Below, in pieces: positions 35,123 through 43,740 of a DNA stretch of 64,000 nt. The DNA is from Hyphomonas sp. (GTDB lineage: Bacteria > Pseudomonadota > Alphaproteobacteria > Caulobacterales > Hyphomonadaceae), in contig NZ_JAGYJH010000003.1 in the NCBI RefSeq assembly GCF_018402285.1, positions 124,001-188,000 on the forward strand, in the 5' to 3' direction. Below the pieces are notes generated by a model. That model did no database searches. It had not been told where the DNA came from and worked only from the letters and a program-made list of their open reading frames with translations. How positions within the stretch are numbered: the first letter of the stretch is position 1; every line of letters begins with the position of its first letter. The position numbers and the translations under genes were made by a program.

Positions 35123-35731
35123 ATGACAACGCCCACCGAAACCCCCAGCACGCCTTCGCGCTCCCGCAAGGGCCCGACGCGCAGCGAGGTATCGAAAGCG
35201 GCGATCCTGGACGCGGCCCGCGACGAGATGGCCGAGAATGGCTGGCGCGGCTTCAGCGTCGATTCTGTCGCCAAGCGCGCAAGCGCCTCCAAGCAGACGA
35301 TCTATCGCTGGTGGCCGTCGATCGGTGCGATGTGCGTGGATGCCGCCCTCGCCCTCATCCCCGACGCACCCGATGGCGGGCGTGACCCGCAGGAGCGCAT
35401 CACAGCGTTGATCATTCCGCTGGAAGCGGCTGCCCGCACCGGCCACGGCCACGCGGTGCTGCGTGTCGCCTTGCTGGCGGCTGCCGATGACAAGGAAGCC
35501 GGCGAAGTATGGCGCGCCTGGGTGGGTCGCGACATTCGCCAGCCGCTGCGCATGCTGCTCGCCGAACTGGCTGGCAAGCGCGTGATCCGGCGTGACTTCG
35601 AGCTGGACGATGTTCTCGAACAGCTGCTCGGGCCGATCTTCCATCGGCTGACGATTTCGCGCGCGCCGGTCAAAGAAGGCTTCTGCGCCGAACAGGCAAC
35701 GGCGTTCCTGCGGACTTATGCGGCGTTCTGA
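35123..35731 (+). CDS. TetR family transcriptional regulator
   Basis: A 202-residue regulator with an N-terminal helix-turn-helix: ILDAARDEMAENGWRGFSVDSVAKRASASKQTIYRWW in outline, with the recognition helix SKQTIYRWWPS. A helical ligand-binding domain follows. The start is the ATG at 35123; an earlier frame is unlikely. It is divergent from carbonic anhydrase and may control its neighbours or itself; the ligand is unknown. Confidence 0.88.
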   Translation: MTTPTETPSTPSRSRKGPTRSEVSKAAILDAARDEMAENGWRGFSVDSVAKRASASKQTIYRWWPSIGAMCVDAALALIPDAPDGGRDPQERITALIIPLEAAARTGHGHAVLRVALLAAADDKEAGEVWRAWVGRDIRQPLRMLLAELAGKRVIRRDFELDDVLEQLLGPIFHRLTISRAPVKEGFCAEQATAFLRTYAAF

Positions 35732-35756
35732 ACGCGGCTCACCTCGAGCCGCGTAA

Positions 35757-36608
35757 ATGCGCGGCCGGGCCCTAATCTGTCTTCTGACTGCGCTCCTTCT
35801 ATTTCAGGGCTGCAGTGATCCGGAACGAGTTGACGAGGTTTCTCCTCCCCTAACCAATTCTTTCATGCTGCCTGGCTCAGGCGAGTGTATCGCTGACTCC
35901 GAAACGCTGCAGTTAAAGGCAGGCGACGCCGTTTTCTGCGGTCCGCTTGAGGCAGGCGCGGCAGAAAAGATCGTCGCCTCTTTCCGACAGTTCGAAGCGC
36001 AGAGACTTTATTTTTCATCGCCGGGCGGATTTTCAGAGGAAGCCATCCGCCTTGCCTCTGACCTCGACAACGCAGGCATTGCGCTACACCTGTTCGGTGA
36101 GTGCCTCTCTGCCTGCGCCCAGTTCCTGCTGTCTGGTGTAAATGACATTACCGTCGAGCCCGAAACACTGATCGGATTTCATCACACGGCGTCGGCTCAC
36201 CTTGAGCTCCTCGACCGGTCGGGCCTGGCGGTTTCTCAGGAGGTTTCCGGAGTTCTGCTGCGGCAAAGCGGAATGGAAAACGCATTCTATCAAGCGCAAG
36301 GGATCGATCCGCAACTTCTCACTACGCCCTACCGGGAACTGGTGCCGGAGTGCATTGAAGATGTTTCAACAGCCCGGATCAGAGTGCGGGCCCGCTGGAT
36401 CATGTGGACGCCGTCACGCGACTTTATAGACGCAATGCGCCCGGTACCGATTAAGGGTTGGTGGCCGAGTGACCGCTATGATCATCTTCGCACGGTTGCA
36501 GCGCGCTATCCGAGCGTGGAAATGCCCCAGTCTTTCAGGTTCCAGAATGATGCCGGGTTCGGAGCTGGCCGGAAGATGACGACCGTAGGCTGGTGCGACA
36601 CCTGGTAA
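35757..36608 (+). CDS. ClpP/crotonase-fold-like lipoprotein
   Basis: A 283-residue protein with a lipoprotein signal (LLLFQGC at about residues 13-19). The centre reads like the ClpP-type periplasmic protein family COG3904: RLYFSSPGGFSEEAIRLASDL, then LHLFGECLSACAQFLLSG and the later IGFHHT. The serine in ECLSACAQ and the His in GFHHT are candidate nucleophile and base. The C-terminal ~100 residues are less recognisable. Base composition looks lower in GC than the neighbours, so transfer is possible. It may be a surface peptidase; the catalytic set is not proven. Confidence 0.6.
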   Translation: MRGRALICLLTALLLFQGCSDPERVDEVSPPLTNSFMLPGSGECIADSETLQLKAGDAVFCGPLEAGAAEKIVASFRQFEAQRLYFSSPGGFSEEAIRLASDLDNAGIALHLFGECLSACAQFLLSGVNDITVEPETLIGFHHTASAHLELLDRSGLAVSQEVSGVLLRQSGMENAFYQAQGIDPQLLTTPYRELVPECIEDVSTARIRVRARWIMWTPSRDFIDAMRPVPIKGWWPSDRYDHLRTVAARYPSVEMPQSFRFQNDAGFGAGRKMTTVGWCDTW

Positions 36609-36622
36609 GCAAGCCGCGCCGA

Positions 36623-37165
36623 TTACTTCGCGCGGCGCCAGATCATCAGGGGATCGAAGGCGCCGGTTTCGGCGGCTTTCTGCAGGGCCGCCATCTGTTC
36701 AGAAACAGGGTTGGCGGCGCTGGCGGCGCGCGGAGGCTGATAGAGCGCCTCATCCAGGCGGCAGATCTGCTCGAACAGGGCCTCGGCGCGCCCGACGAGT
36801 TCGAGGAAGCGCGGGGGCAGGCCCCTGCCCTCCTGCATGGCCGGGTCAAGCGCGGGTTCATCCCGTCGGATGCGGTACTTCCGGGCGCCGGCATCTTCGC
36901 GGCGCATATCGCCGTCGCGGACAGCCTTCTGCATCACGAGCCAGGACGCGGCCTGCATCAGGCGCGTGGTGAGCTCCATGCTCCAGGCCGCATAGGTGAG
37001 GCCGGCTTCGCGGGAGAGGTTTTTTGACTGATCGCGGCCGGGACCGTCGAGATAGGCAGCGGTTTCCTCAACCAGCGCCATGCCGCGGGTGAACACGGTG
37101 TCGAACAGCTTGCCGCCAGTAAAAGGCTCCAGCGACTGCGGGGAAGCCATATCGCGCTCTGCCAT
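36623..37165 (-). CDS. rcdA: CtrA-degradation adaptor RcdA (DUF1465 family)
   Basis: A 180-residue helical protein of the DUF1465/RcdA family. In Caulobacter, RcdA delivers CtrA and other clients to ClpXP through CpdR and PopA. Family segments seen are LFDTVFTRGMALVEETAAYLDGPGR in pieces, AAWSMELTTRLMQAASWLVMQKAV and LPPRFLELVGRAEALFEQI. The ATG at 37165 has GAGAGG upstream. The call rests on the family profile as I know it. Nearby trcR and CtrA-type sites fit a cell-cycle setting. Confidence 0.75.
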   Translation of the reverse strand: MAERDMASPQSLEPFTGGKLFDTVFTRGMALVEETAAYLDGPGRDQSKNLSREAGLTYAAWSMELTTRLMQAASWLVMQKAVRDGDMRREDAGARKYRIRRDEPALDPAMQEGRGLPPRFLELVGRAEALFEQICRLDEALYQPPRAASAANPVSEQMAALQKAAETGAFDPLMIWRRAK

Positions 37166-37233
37166 TACACCTCTCCACGTATTCTCGCGGCATTCCTTTG
37201 CAGGGGTTTAACCCGGAAGCTGTTTCGCGCGGC

Positions 37234-37419
37234 TTAACCGTTACCACCAAACAGGGCGTCTGCCGCGCGTTTCTGCGCTTTCTTTTTTTCGATCTCGGTT
37301 TCGCAGGCGGCAATCTCGGCTTTCAGCTGCGCGATGCGCGCTTCCAGCTCGTCCACCGACATCTGGTCCAGTCCCTGAGCCTTGCGGAAAAGGACAGGCT
37401 CTTCATCATTGAGCGCCAT
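37234..37419 (-). CDS. DUF1192 family small protein
   Basis: A 61-residue protein, start at the ATG at 37419. It reads ALNDEEPVLFRKAQGLDQMS, then VDELEARIAQLKAEIAA as one helix likely to form a coiled coil, and a KKKAQKRAADALFGG tail. DUF1192 genes often sit between rcdA and a quinone oxidoreductase gene, as here. Function unknown. Confidence 0.75.
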   Translation of the reverse strand: MALNDEEPVLFRKAQGLDQMSVDELEARIAQLKAEIAACETEIEKKKAQKRAADALFGGNG

Positions 37420-37525
37420 TGGTGTTTCTCCCGAGCATGTCTCCGTCTCATTGATTTCATCAAAGCAGAAAGCCGGGCTAGAAGCGACTCCGAGACCATC
37501 AATAGACGCGCAAGGAGTGCCCCCC

Positions 37526-38500
37526 GTGACCGCAACCATGACCGCCGCCCATGGCGAAACCGGCCAGCCGCTGACCCTGGTGGAGCGCCCCCGCCCTGCC
37601 CCGGGCCAAGGGGAGATCCTGATCGAAGTCGCCGCCGCCGGCCTTAACCGCGCCGACCTCGCCCAGCGTGCGGGCCGCTACCCGCCCCCGCCGGGCGCGC
37701 CCGACATTCTGGGGCTGGAAGTATCCGGCACAGTGGTGGGCGAGGGGCCCGGTGCGGCGCGCTTTCGAGCAGGTGACCGGGTATGCGCCCTTCTGGCAGG
37801 CGGAGGCTATGCCAGCCATGTGGCGGTGGATGAGGGCTCGGTGCTGCCGGTTCCAGACGGCATGGGCCTTGTGACGGCGGCCTGTTTTCCCGAAGCGCTG
37901 ATGACGGCCTGGGCCAACGTGTTTGATCGCGCGGGCCTGAAGCCTGGGGAGGCCTTTCTCTGCCACGGCGCCACCAGCGGCATCGGGGTGATGGCAATCC
38001 AGATGGCGAGAGTGTACGGCGCCTCGAAGATTTTCGGCACGGCCGGGTCTGAAGAAAAATGCGCGCTGGCACGGGATCTGGGCGCAGACATTGCCATCAA
38101 TTACCACGTGCAGGATTTCGAGAAGATCGTGAAGGAGGCCGGCGGCGCGGATGTGACCCTGGACATGGTGGGAAGCGACTACATCCAGAAGAATATCGGT
38201 GCGGCCAAGGCCGACGGGCGCATCATCAACATTGCCTATCAGAACGGCATGGTTGCTGAAGTGAATTTTGGCCTCGTGCTTATGAAGCGCCTCTCCCTGA
38301 TGGCAACGACCCTGCGGGCGCGGCCGGTGCCGGAGAAATCGCGCATCCGGGCCGCCGTGGAGAAGGATTTCTGGCCGCATGTGGCCAGCGGAAAGATCCG
38401 CGCCGTGCTGGAAACCACCTATCCCCTGGCAGAGGCCGAAGCCGCCCTCGCGCATATGGAAAAGGGCGGCCATTCGGGGAAAATCCTGCTCACGCTCTGA
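37526..38500 (+). CDS. NAD(P)H quinone oxidoreductase (zeta-crystallin / PIG3-like)
   Basis: A 324-residue medium-chain dehydrogenase/reductase without the zinc ligands, of the PIG3-type quinone oxidoreductases. Signatures: AAAGLNRADLAQRAGRYPPPPG, ILGLEVSGTVVGEG, HGATSGIGVMAIQMA for NADPH binding, and GGHSGKILLTL at the C-terminus. The start is placed at the GTG at 37526, which has AGGAG 9 bases upstream; the ATG at 37538 is too far from it. Divergent from DUF1192. Confidence 0.85.
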   Translation: MTATMTAAHGETGQPLTLVERPRPAPGQGEILIEVAAAGLNRADLAQRAGRYPPPPGAPDILGLEVSGTVVGEGPGAARFRAGDRVCALLAGGGYASHVAVDEGSVLPVPDGMGLVTAACFPEALMTAWANVFDRAGLKPGEAFLCHGATSGIGVMAIQMARVYGASKIFGTAGSEEKCALARDLGADIAINYHVQDFEKIVKEAGGADVTLDMVGSDYIQKNIGAAKADGRIINIAYQNGMVAEVNFGLVLMKRLSLMATTLRARPVPEKSRIRAAVEKDFWPHVASGKIRAVLETTYPLAEAEAALAHMEKGGHSGKILLTL

Positions 38501-38566
38501 ACTGCTTCCCATGGGGGCTCAATTGGCCTATAGAGCGCTCCAAGGTTCACAGTTTGCCTGAAACCT

Positions 38567-38598
38567 CATCCGCCCGGCACTCGCGTGCCGGGCGGATG
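38567..38598 (+). promoter_or_regulatory. Perfect 13-bp hairpin in the trcR leader
   Basis: CATCCGCCCGGCA (38567-38579) and TGCCGGGCGGATG (38586-38598) form a perfect 13-bp stem with loop CTCGCG, 40 bp before the trcR ATG. No T-run follows, so it is a poor terminator for the oxidoreductase gene; a leader structure is possible. Confidence 0.45.
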
Positions 38599-38638
38599 CA
38601 TTTCAGGCCCCCAGTTTGGAAAGATACAGGAGACTTCC

Positions 38639-39310
38639 ATGGCCGATGTCCTGATGCCCCGCGCCACCGCCGTCTGGCTCCTCGACAACACAACGCTGAC
38701 CTTCGCGCAGATCGCGAAGTTCTGCGGCCTGCACCATCTCGAGGTGAAGGGCATCGCCGATGGCGACGTTGCCGAGAACATGCGCGGCGTCGACCCGATT
38801 GCCGGGGGCATGCTGTCGCGGGAAGAAATCGCCAAGGGCGAGGAAAACCCCGATTACGAGCTGCAGCTGGCGAAATCGAAAATCGCCCACATTCCGCAGC
38901 CCAAGCGCAAGGGCAGCCGCTACACGCCGGTCATCCGCCGTCAGGACAAGCCCGACGCTGTTGCCTGGTTCATCCGTAACCACCCGGAAGTTACCGACGC
39001 GCAGATCATAAAACTGATCGGCACCACGAAAACAACGATTAACAATGTTCGCGACAAGTCGCACTGGAATTCGCAGAACATCCGCCCGGTCGACCCGGTG
39101 ACGCTTGGTCTCTGCAGCCAGATCGAGCTGGACGAGGTGATCTCCAAAGCCTCCGACCGCCGCCGCAAGATGGACGCCGAACGCGCCGCCCGCGGCGAAG
39201 GCCCGGGCCTTACCGAGACCAAGGACACGGCAGAAGAGTACAAGGTTGAGGAAGAGGACGTCCGCCGGAAGGACGTTTCCGCCGCCGACGTGTTCCGCGA
39301 CTTCGATTAA
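38639..39310 (+). CDS. trcR: Cell-cycle transcriptional regulator TrcR (DUF1013)
   Basis: A 223-residue protein of the DUF1013 family, annotated in alphaproteobacteria as TrcR. The sequence is the family type: MPRATAVWLLDNTTLTFAQIAKFCGLHHLEVKGIADGD in pieces, then EVTDAQIIKLIGTTKTTINNVRDKSHWNS, which looks like a DNA-binding helix-turn-helix. The acidic tail ends DVFRDFD. The ATG at 38639 has AGGAG upstream. It is preceded by a 13-bp hairpin and followed by a terminator. Functional detail beyond the family name is limited. Confidence 0.85.
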   Translation: MADVLMPRATAVWLLDNTTLTFAQIAKFCGLHHLEVKGIADGDVAENMRGVDPIAGGMLSREEIAKGEENPDYELQLAKSKIAHIPQPKRKGSRYTPVIRRQDKPDAVAWFIRNHPEVTDAQIIKLIGTTKTTINNVRDKSHWNSQNIRPVDPVTLGLCSQIELDEVISKASDRRRKMDAERAARGEGPGLTETKDTAEEYKVEEEDVRRKDVSAADVFRDFD

Positions 39311-39333
39311 TCTTCTGCCTTCCGGCCAGATCG

Positions 39334-39366
39334 AAAAAGCCGGGCTTTTCATGGCCCGGCTTTTTT
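39334..39366 (+). terminator. Terminator shared by trcR and the Smr gene
   Basis: AAAGCCGGGC is matched by GCCCGGCTTT with an eight-base loop and a TTTTTT run on the plus strand; the AAAAA before the stem gives a T-run on the minus strand. It sits between converging genes. Confidence 0.85.
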
Positions 39367-39896
39367 CATTCCTTCCGCCTGAGGAAGACATAGAACGCGC
39401 CGCTACCGCCATGCTTGGGGTGGGACTCGGCATAGCCGGAGATGAGCGCGCGGGCCTGAGGGTCTTCCAGCCAGATCAGGAAGTTGCGGCGCAGGACACC
39501 CTGCCCTTCCCGGCCCTTGCCGGTAATTACGAGAATACAGCGCGCGCCGTCTGCCTGCTGTGCCATCAGGAAGGCGGGCAACGCCCGCGCCGCGCTGACT
39601 TGCGTATGGCCGTGCAGATCGAAGGTGGCGGCGATATCGAGCTTGCCACGCCGGACGCGCTTTTCGCGGCCACGATCGGCCGGCGGAAAAGGCTGCTTTG
39701 GCGCCGGAGGAGGGGGCGTCTGTGCAAGCGGAGGGGATTTCTTCGCCGGCTTCTCATTTCGCAGTTCGGGCTCGCCCGCTTCCAGAGCGGCCTGAAAATC
39801 CAGGAGTGATGCCTCCTGCGGACCGATCCGTTTCACGGTTGCCGCGACGCGGGCCCAGGCGCGCGTTTCTTCCTCGCTGAGCCGGCGGCCTCTCAC
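39366..39896 (-). CDS. Smr-domain (MutS2-type) protein
   Basis: A 176-residue protein with a proline-rich N-terminal half and a C-terminal Smr domain: DLHGHTQVSAARALPAFL, then ILVITGKGREGQGVL and HGGSGAFYVFLRR. Smr domains nick DNA or cleave RNA; the DLHG motif and TGKG are present. The start is the GTG at 39896, 4 bp after the mltA stop; an ATG inside mltA is less plausible. It follows mltA and timA on the same strand. Confidence 0.82.
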   Translation of the reverse strand: MRGRRLSEEETRAWARVAATVKRIGPQEASLLDFQAALEAGEPELRNEKPAKKSPPLAQTPPPPAPKQPFPPADRGREKRVRRGKLDIAATFDLHGHTQVSAARALPAFLMAQQADGARCILVITGKGREGQGVLRRNFLIWLEDPQARALISGYAESHPKHGGSGAFYVFLRRKE

Positions 39897-39900
39897 CGGC

Positions 39901-41127
39901 TCAGCCGGCGCCCGGCGCCTGGCGCGTCTCTGCAACGAGGCCTGCGCCCAGATCGCGGTAGAGCCGCTCGGCTACCTTGCGCGGCAGCAGCACCCAGAGA
40001 CGGCCGGGCGCATTCATGGTGCCCGCGCGCTGGCCGGCATCAAAGCCCGTGCCGAAATAGATGTCTCCGCGCACCGGGCCCTTGATCGCCCCGCCCGTGT
40101 CCTGCGCTATTAGCAGGCCTGACCAGGACCCGCCAAGACCGGGCGCTGTCGTCTGCACGAACATCGGTACACCCAACGCGTGGAAGGCAGGGTCCACCGC
40201 CATCGAGCCCAAGGTGGTGAGCGGTACATTGTGCGCGCCTTTCGGACCAAGGCTTGCATCGCCTTCGGGCAGGGACTGGAAGAACACGAAGCGTGGATTG
40301 ATGTTCATCGCCTGGCGCACTTCCTCCGCAGATGCACGGTCCATCCAAGCGCGGATGCCCTGCATCGAGCCTTCGGCGCGGGTGATGCGGCCAGTCTCGA
40401 TCAGCCAGTTGGCGACGGATTTGAAGGGCTGGCCGTTGTGCGCGCCATAGGCAGCGCGCAAGGTCGTGCCATCGGGAAAGGTCAAGCGGCCTGATCCCTG
40501 AACCTGGAGGAAGAACACGTCCGAAGGATGGGCCCAGGCGATCGCCTGCCCGCCCCGGGCAGTTATTTCGGCGCGCGCCGGATAGGGCCGCGTCGTGCCA
40601 TCCGGCAGGCGCTGGAGCGGCGCGTCGCCATTGGCGACAAAGTCGGACGGGATTGCCATCACGGGCTCGGTAAAGCCCGGCTCCGGGGCGCGGCGCGCCT
40701 CATACATTGGCTCGAAATAGCCGGTGAAGCGCGGCTTTCCGGCCGGATCGATTATCTCCACCGGGACGAACAGGGATTCAAACACGCGCCGTGCGGCGGC
40801 CTCATCGAGGGGCGCGGACAGGGACGCGCAGGCCGGGGACCAGTCTTCAGCCGTGCCCGCCCAGGCGGCACTGCGCGAGAGCGGAGCATCCCAGGCGCGG
40901 CGGCCAAAGCGGTCGCAAGTCCGGCGGAAAGCTTCCAGGGACGCGGCAAGCGGCGCGGACTGCCAACCGGGAAGGTCGCGGTAGCTTGCGGGGGTGGATG
41001 CAGGCGGCGGCGTTGTCAGCCCGGGGATTTCCCCATGCCCGGCTGGCGGCAGGGCAGCAGGCGGAGGGGACGACTGGCAGGCAGCCAGCAGCGCGGCGGA
41101 AAAAAGAAGCGTGGCAAAGCGGATCAT
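39901..41127 (-). CDS. mltA: Membrane-bound lytic murein transglycosylase A
   Basis: Cleaves peptidoglycan glycan strands to 1,6-anhydro products at the outer membrane. The 408-residue protein has a lipoprotein signal (AALLAAC, residues 11-17), the MltA domain with RFTGYFEPMYEA, the FFLQVQGSGRL segment and the catalytic Asp region QDTGGAIKGPVRGDIYFGTG. The ATG at 41127 is chosen because the signal begins there. It lies in the timA-mltA-smr run. Confidence 0.93.
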   Translation of the reverse strand: MIRFATLLFSAALLAACQSSPPPAALPPAGHGEIPGLTTPPPASTPASYRDLPGWQSAPLAASLEAFRRTCDRFGRRAWDAPLSRSAAWAGTAEDWSPACASLSAPLDEAAARRVFESLFVPVEIIDPAGKPRFTGYFEPMYEARRAPEPGFTEPVMAIPSDFVANGDAPLQRLPDGTTRPYPARAEITARGGQAIAWAHPSDVFFLQVQGSGRLTFPDGTTLRAAYGAHNGQPFKSVANWLIETGRITRAEGSMQGIRAWMDRASAEEVRQAMNINPRFVFFQSLPEGDASLGPKGAHNVPLTTLGSMAVDPAFHALGVPMFVQTTAPGLGGSWSGLLIAQDTGGAIKGPVRGDIYFGTGFDAGQRAGTMNAPGRLWVLLPRKVAERLYRDLGAGLVAETRQAPGAG

Positions 41128-41178
41128 GGCCCCGTTGTTATGCCGCGAAACCTCTCGAGCTGTCACCTGAGAGATGTG

Positions 41179-41841
41179 TCAGCCAGCGGCATCCACATCA
41201 TCCAGCAGCCAGTTGGGGTCGCTGGAGGAAACGTCGCGCATGAAGGTCCAGATTTCGCGGGCGAGCCGGGTCGTCTCGCCATCGCCAAGCTCGGCCTCAT
41301 AGCGAACCATGACCCGGGCCATGCTGCCGTCGAGTTCGGCGCGGTCGATTTCCGCCTTCTTGATGCGCAGCAACTCAAAAGGACGTGCGCCTGTGGTGTC
41401 GCGCTCGGCAATGGCTGCGTCCCAGGCTTCGTAGACGTCATCATCCAGCAGTGGGCGCAGCGCCGTGCGGTCGCCGCGCGCATAAGCGGCCACGATCATC
41501 TGATAAGCAGCCTTGGCACCGCGCATGAACTCTTCGGTGCGGAAAGTCTGATCGGCATTGTAGATGTCTTCCAGGCCACCCGCCGCCGGGCCGGTGAAGA
41601 CCGGGCGCTCGTTGTCCACACGGCGTGGCATCGGGGTCGGCGCCTCAGACTGAGGCGCGCGCTTGTCCGGGGCCGGCGCGGGACGCTGCATCGGGCCATC
41701 ATCCCCTCCCCGGCCAAGGGCAGAGTAAAGACGCCACAGGACGAACAGGGCAACAGCCGCAAGGATTAGGACTTCAATCAGCGGATTGGACATGTTGGCG
41801 GCGAAATCCTTCAGTCGGAGAAAAGTGTCTTGGGCAGACAT
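41179..41841 (-). CDS. Tim44-domain inner-membrane protein TimA
   Basis: A 220-residue protein with one N-terminal membrane helix (PLIEVLILAAVALFVLWRLYS), a proline-rich linker and a Tim44-like domain (FMRGAKAAYQMIVAAYARGDRTALRPLLDDDVYEAW, VRYEAELGDG, EIWTFMRD). It is the usual alphaproteobacterial protein found next to secB and related to the mitochondrial Tim44. It is divergent from secB over 87 bp. Precise role unknown. Confidence 0.85.
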   Translation of the reverse strand: MSAQDTFLRLKDFAANMSNPLIEVLILAAVALFVLWRLYSALGRGGDDGPMQRPAPAPDKRAPQSEAPTPMPRRVDNERPVFTGPAAGGLEDIYNADQTFRTEEFMRGAKAAYQMIVAAYARGDRTALRPLLDDDVYEAWDAAIAERDTTGARPFELLRIKKAEIDRAELDGSMARVMVRYEAELGDGETTRLAREIWTFMRDVSSSDPNWLLDDVDAAG

Positions 41842-41928
41842 AGTGCCAACACTGCCCGGTTGCCAGCCCATGCGTTGCACCTGGCAGGGCTGCATGCTAG
41901 GCGCGTGACCCTAACTTAGAGGTGGATA

Positions 41929-42429
41929 ATGACAGATACGACCGCCCCCGGGAACCCCACGCCCGGTCAGCAGCCCGCCAATCCGCCGAGCCTTCGGGTG
42001 CTCGGCCAGTACGTGAAGGACCTTTCCTTCGAAAATCCGGGCCATCCGCCGGTTCAGACCCAGCCCAACATCGATCTGGGGATTGACGTGGGCGCTGCGC
42101 CGCATGCCGATGGCAACGGGATGTTCGAGGTATCCCTCAAGCTTTCGGCCAAGGCGTCTGCAGGCGAGACCGTCCTGTTCATCTCCGAACTCGACTATGC
42201 TGGCCTGTTCCAGCTGCAGAACGTTCCGGAAAACCAGGTCGAGGCGATGCTTCTGATCGAATGCCCGCGCCTTCTCTTCCCGTTTGCGCGGCGCATCATC
42301 GCCGAAATCACGCGTGAAGGCGGTTTCCCGCCGCTGCTCATCGATCCGGTAGATTTTGTCGCGCTCTATCAGTCCCAATACCGGCGCGCTGCAGAGCGGG
42401 CCCAGAACGGAAACGGCCCTGCGAGCTGA
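41929..42429 (+). CDS. secB: Protein-export chaperone SecB
   Basis: A 166-residue homotetrameric chaperone that hands preproteins to SecA. Family pieces: VLGQYVKDLSFENPG, HADGNGMFEVSLKLSA, YAGLFQLQNV, CPRLLFPFARRIIAEITREGGFPPLLIDPVDF. The start ATG at 41929 has AGAGG upstream. It converges with dnaQ with a 7-bp gap. Confidence 0.96.
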   Translation: MTDTTAPGNPTPGQQPANPPSLRVLGQYVKDLSFENPGHPPVQTQPNIDLGIDVGAAPHADGNGMFEVSLKLSAKASAGETVLFISELDYAGLFQLQNVPENQVEAMLLIECPRLLFPFARRIIAEITREGGFPPLLIDPVDFVALYQSQYRRAAERAQNGNGPAS

Positions 42430-42436
42430 TCGCGTC

Positions 42437-43135
42437 CTAGAGTGAAGATTTCCAGAGCGCGTCAGGCCCAAGCTTTTCGACAAACGCAGCGTGGGCGGCG
42501 CGCTCTGCTTCGGTCACCAGCGACGGCAGCGGCTCCGGCCGCTGCAGCGCCATGGGCCGCTCGTAGCCTTCCCCGCCAAAGTTTGGCTCGAAACTGAACG
42601 CGCGGGCCCGCCCGCCGAGCAGCTCGAGATAGACGCTCGCCAGCAACTGGCTGTCGAGCAGCGCGCCGTGGAAGGAGCGGCTTTCCAAAGAAATATCAAA
42701 CCGCTTGCAGAGCGCGTCGAGGCTGGCGGGCGCCCCGGGATAACGCTTGCGCGCGATCTGTACGGTGTCGATCCAGCGGTCCTCCGGGATGATGTCGCGC
42801 CCGCAGCGCTTTAGTTCCATGTTGAGGAAGCCGCGATCAAAGCTGGCATTGTGGGCCACAAGGGTCGCGTCTCCGAGAAAGTCCAGGAACGCATCGACGA
42901 TGACCGGATTATCAAACGAAGGCTTGTCGCGCAGATCGGCGTCGGTGATGCCGGTAATCCGGATCGTCGCTTCGGAAACGGGCATGCCGGGATTGATCAG
43001 GCGACGGAATGTCTTGCCGGTCGGAATGTGATTGATCATCTCCACGGCGCCTATCTCGATGATCCGGTCGCCTTCATTCGGGCTGAGGCCCGTCGTTTCG
43101 GTATCGAATGCGATTTCACGCACGCGCTCGCTCAT
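42437..43135 (-). CDS. dnaQ: DNA polymerase III epsilon subunit (proofreading exonuclease)
   Basis: A 232-residue DEDDh exonuclease: [10 protein letters not shown] with Asp11 and Glu13, the [10 protein letters not shown] segment with Asp, and [17 protein letters not shown] with the catalytic His and last Asp. The C-terminal part is shorter than the E. coli clamp-binding tail. The ATG overlaps the coaE stop by four bases. Part of the leftward origin operon. Confidence 0.94.
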   Translation of the reverse strand: MSERVREIAFDTETTGLSPNEGDRIIEIGAVEMINHIPTGKTFRRLINPGMPVSEATIRITGITDADLRDKPSFDNPVIVDAFLDFLGDATLVAHNASFDRGFLNMELKRCGRDIIPEDRWIDTVQIARKRYPGAPASLDALCKRFDISLESRSFHGALLDSQLLASVYLELLGGRARAFSFEPNFGGEGYERPMALQRPEPLPSLVTEAERAAHAAFVEKLGPDALWKSSL

Positions 43136-43740
43136 ACGGCCTCTCCTGAAGCGATTCGGTTCATCAACGAGATGATGGCGCGGACATGGTCGCGTGCAAA
43201 GTCGAAACCATGGGCTGTCGACAGGATAAAATCAGCGCGGGCGCGTTTTTCGGCGTCCGGCATCTGGCGGGCAAGGATCGATTCAAAGACGTCCTGCGTC
43301 ATGCCCGGGCGGGCGAGCACACGGGCCTTCTGGATATCGGGCGGCGCGGAGACGACAAGCGTATAGGTGCAATGCCGGTTGCCGCCGGTTTCGAACAGCA
43401 GCGGGATGTCCAGCACGGCGAAGGGCGCGCCCTCCTCCTTTGCGCGGCGGCGGAAGTCGAGTTGGGCCTCCCCGGCGAGCGGGTGGACGATGCCTTCCAG
43501 GCGTTTCATGGCGTCTGGATCACCCAGCACCCGGGTGCGCAGTTTCTGTCGGTCGATAGCGCCCTGAAGGCTGACGCCGGGAAAGGCTTCTTCCAACGGG
43601 GCAACGGCAGCGCCACCTTCAGCGTAAAGGGCGTGCACCGCTGCGTCCGCGTCATAGACCGGCACGCCTGCATCGCGGAAGAGGCTCGCCGTGGCAGATT
43701 TGCCCATACCGATGGATCCAGTGAGCCCCAGGATGATCAT
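43132..43740 (-). CDS. coaE: Dephospho-CoA kinase
   Basis: Last step of coenzyme A synthesis, phosphorylation of the ribose 3-OH. The 202-residue P-loop kinase has [10 protein letters not shown] (residues 6-15), [11 protein letters not shown], and [12 protein letters not shown]. The start ATG at 43740 overlaps the aroE stop. Transcribed away from the origin with aroE, maf and ppsR. Confidence 0.94.
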   Translation of the reverse strand: MIILGLTGSIGMGKSATASLFRDAGVPVYDADAAVHALYAEGGAAVAPLEEAFPGVSLQGAIDRQKLRTRVLGDPDAMKRLEGIVHPLAGEAQLDFRRRAKEEGAPFAVLDIPLLFETGGNRHCTYTLVVSAPPDIQKARVLARPGMTQDVFESILARQMPDAEKRARADFILSTAHGFDFARDHVRAIISLMNRIASGEAV

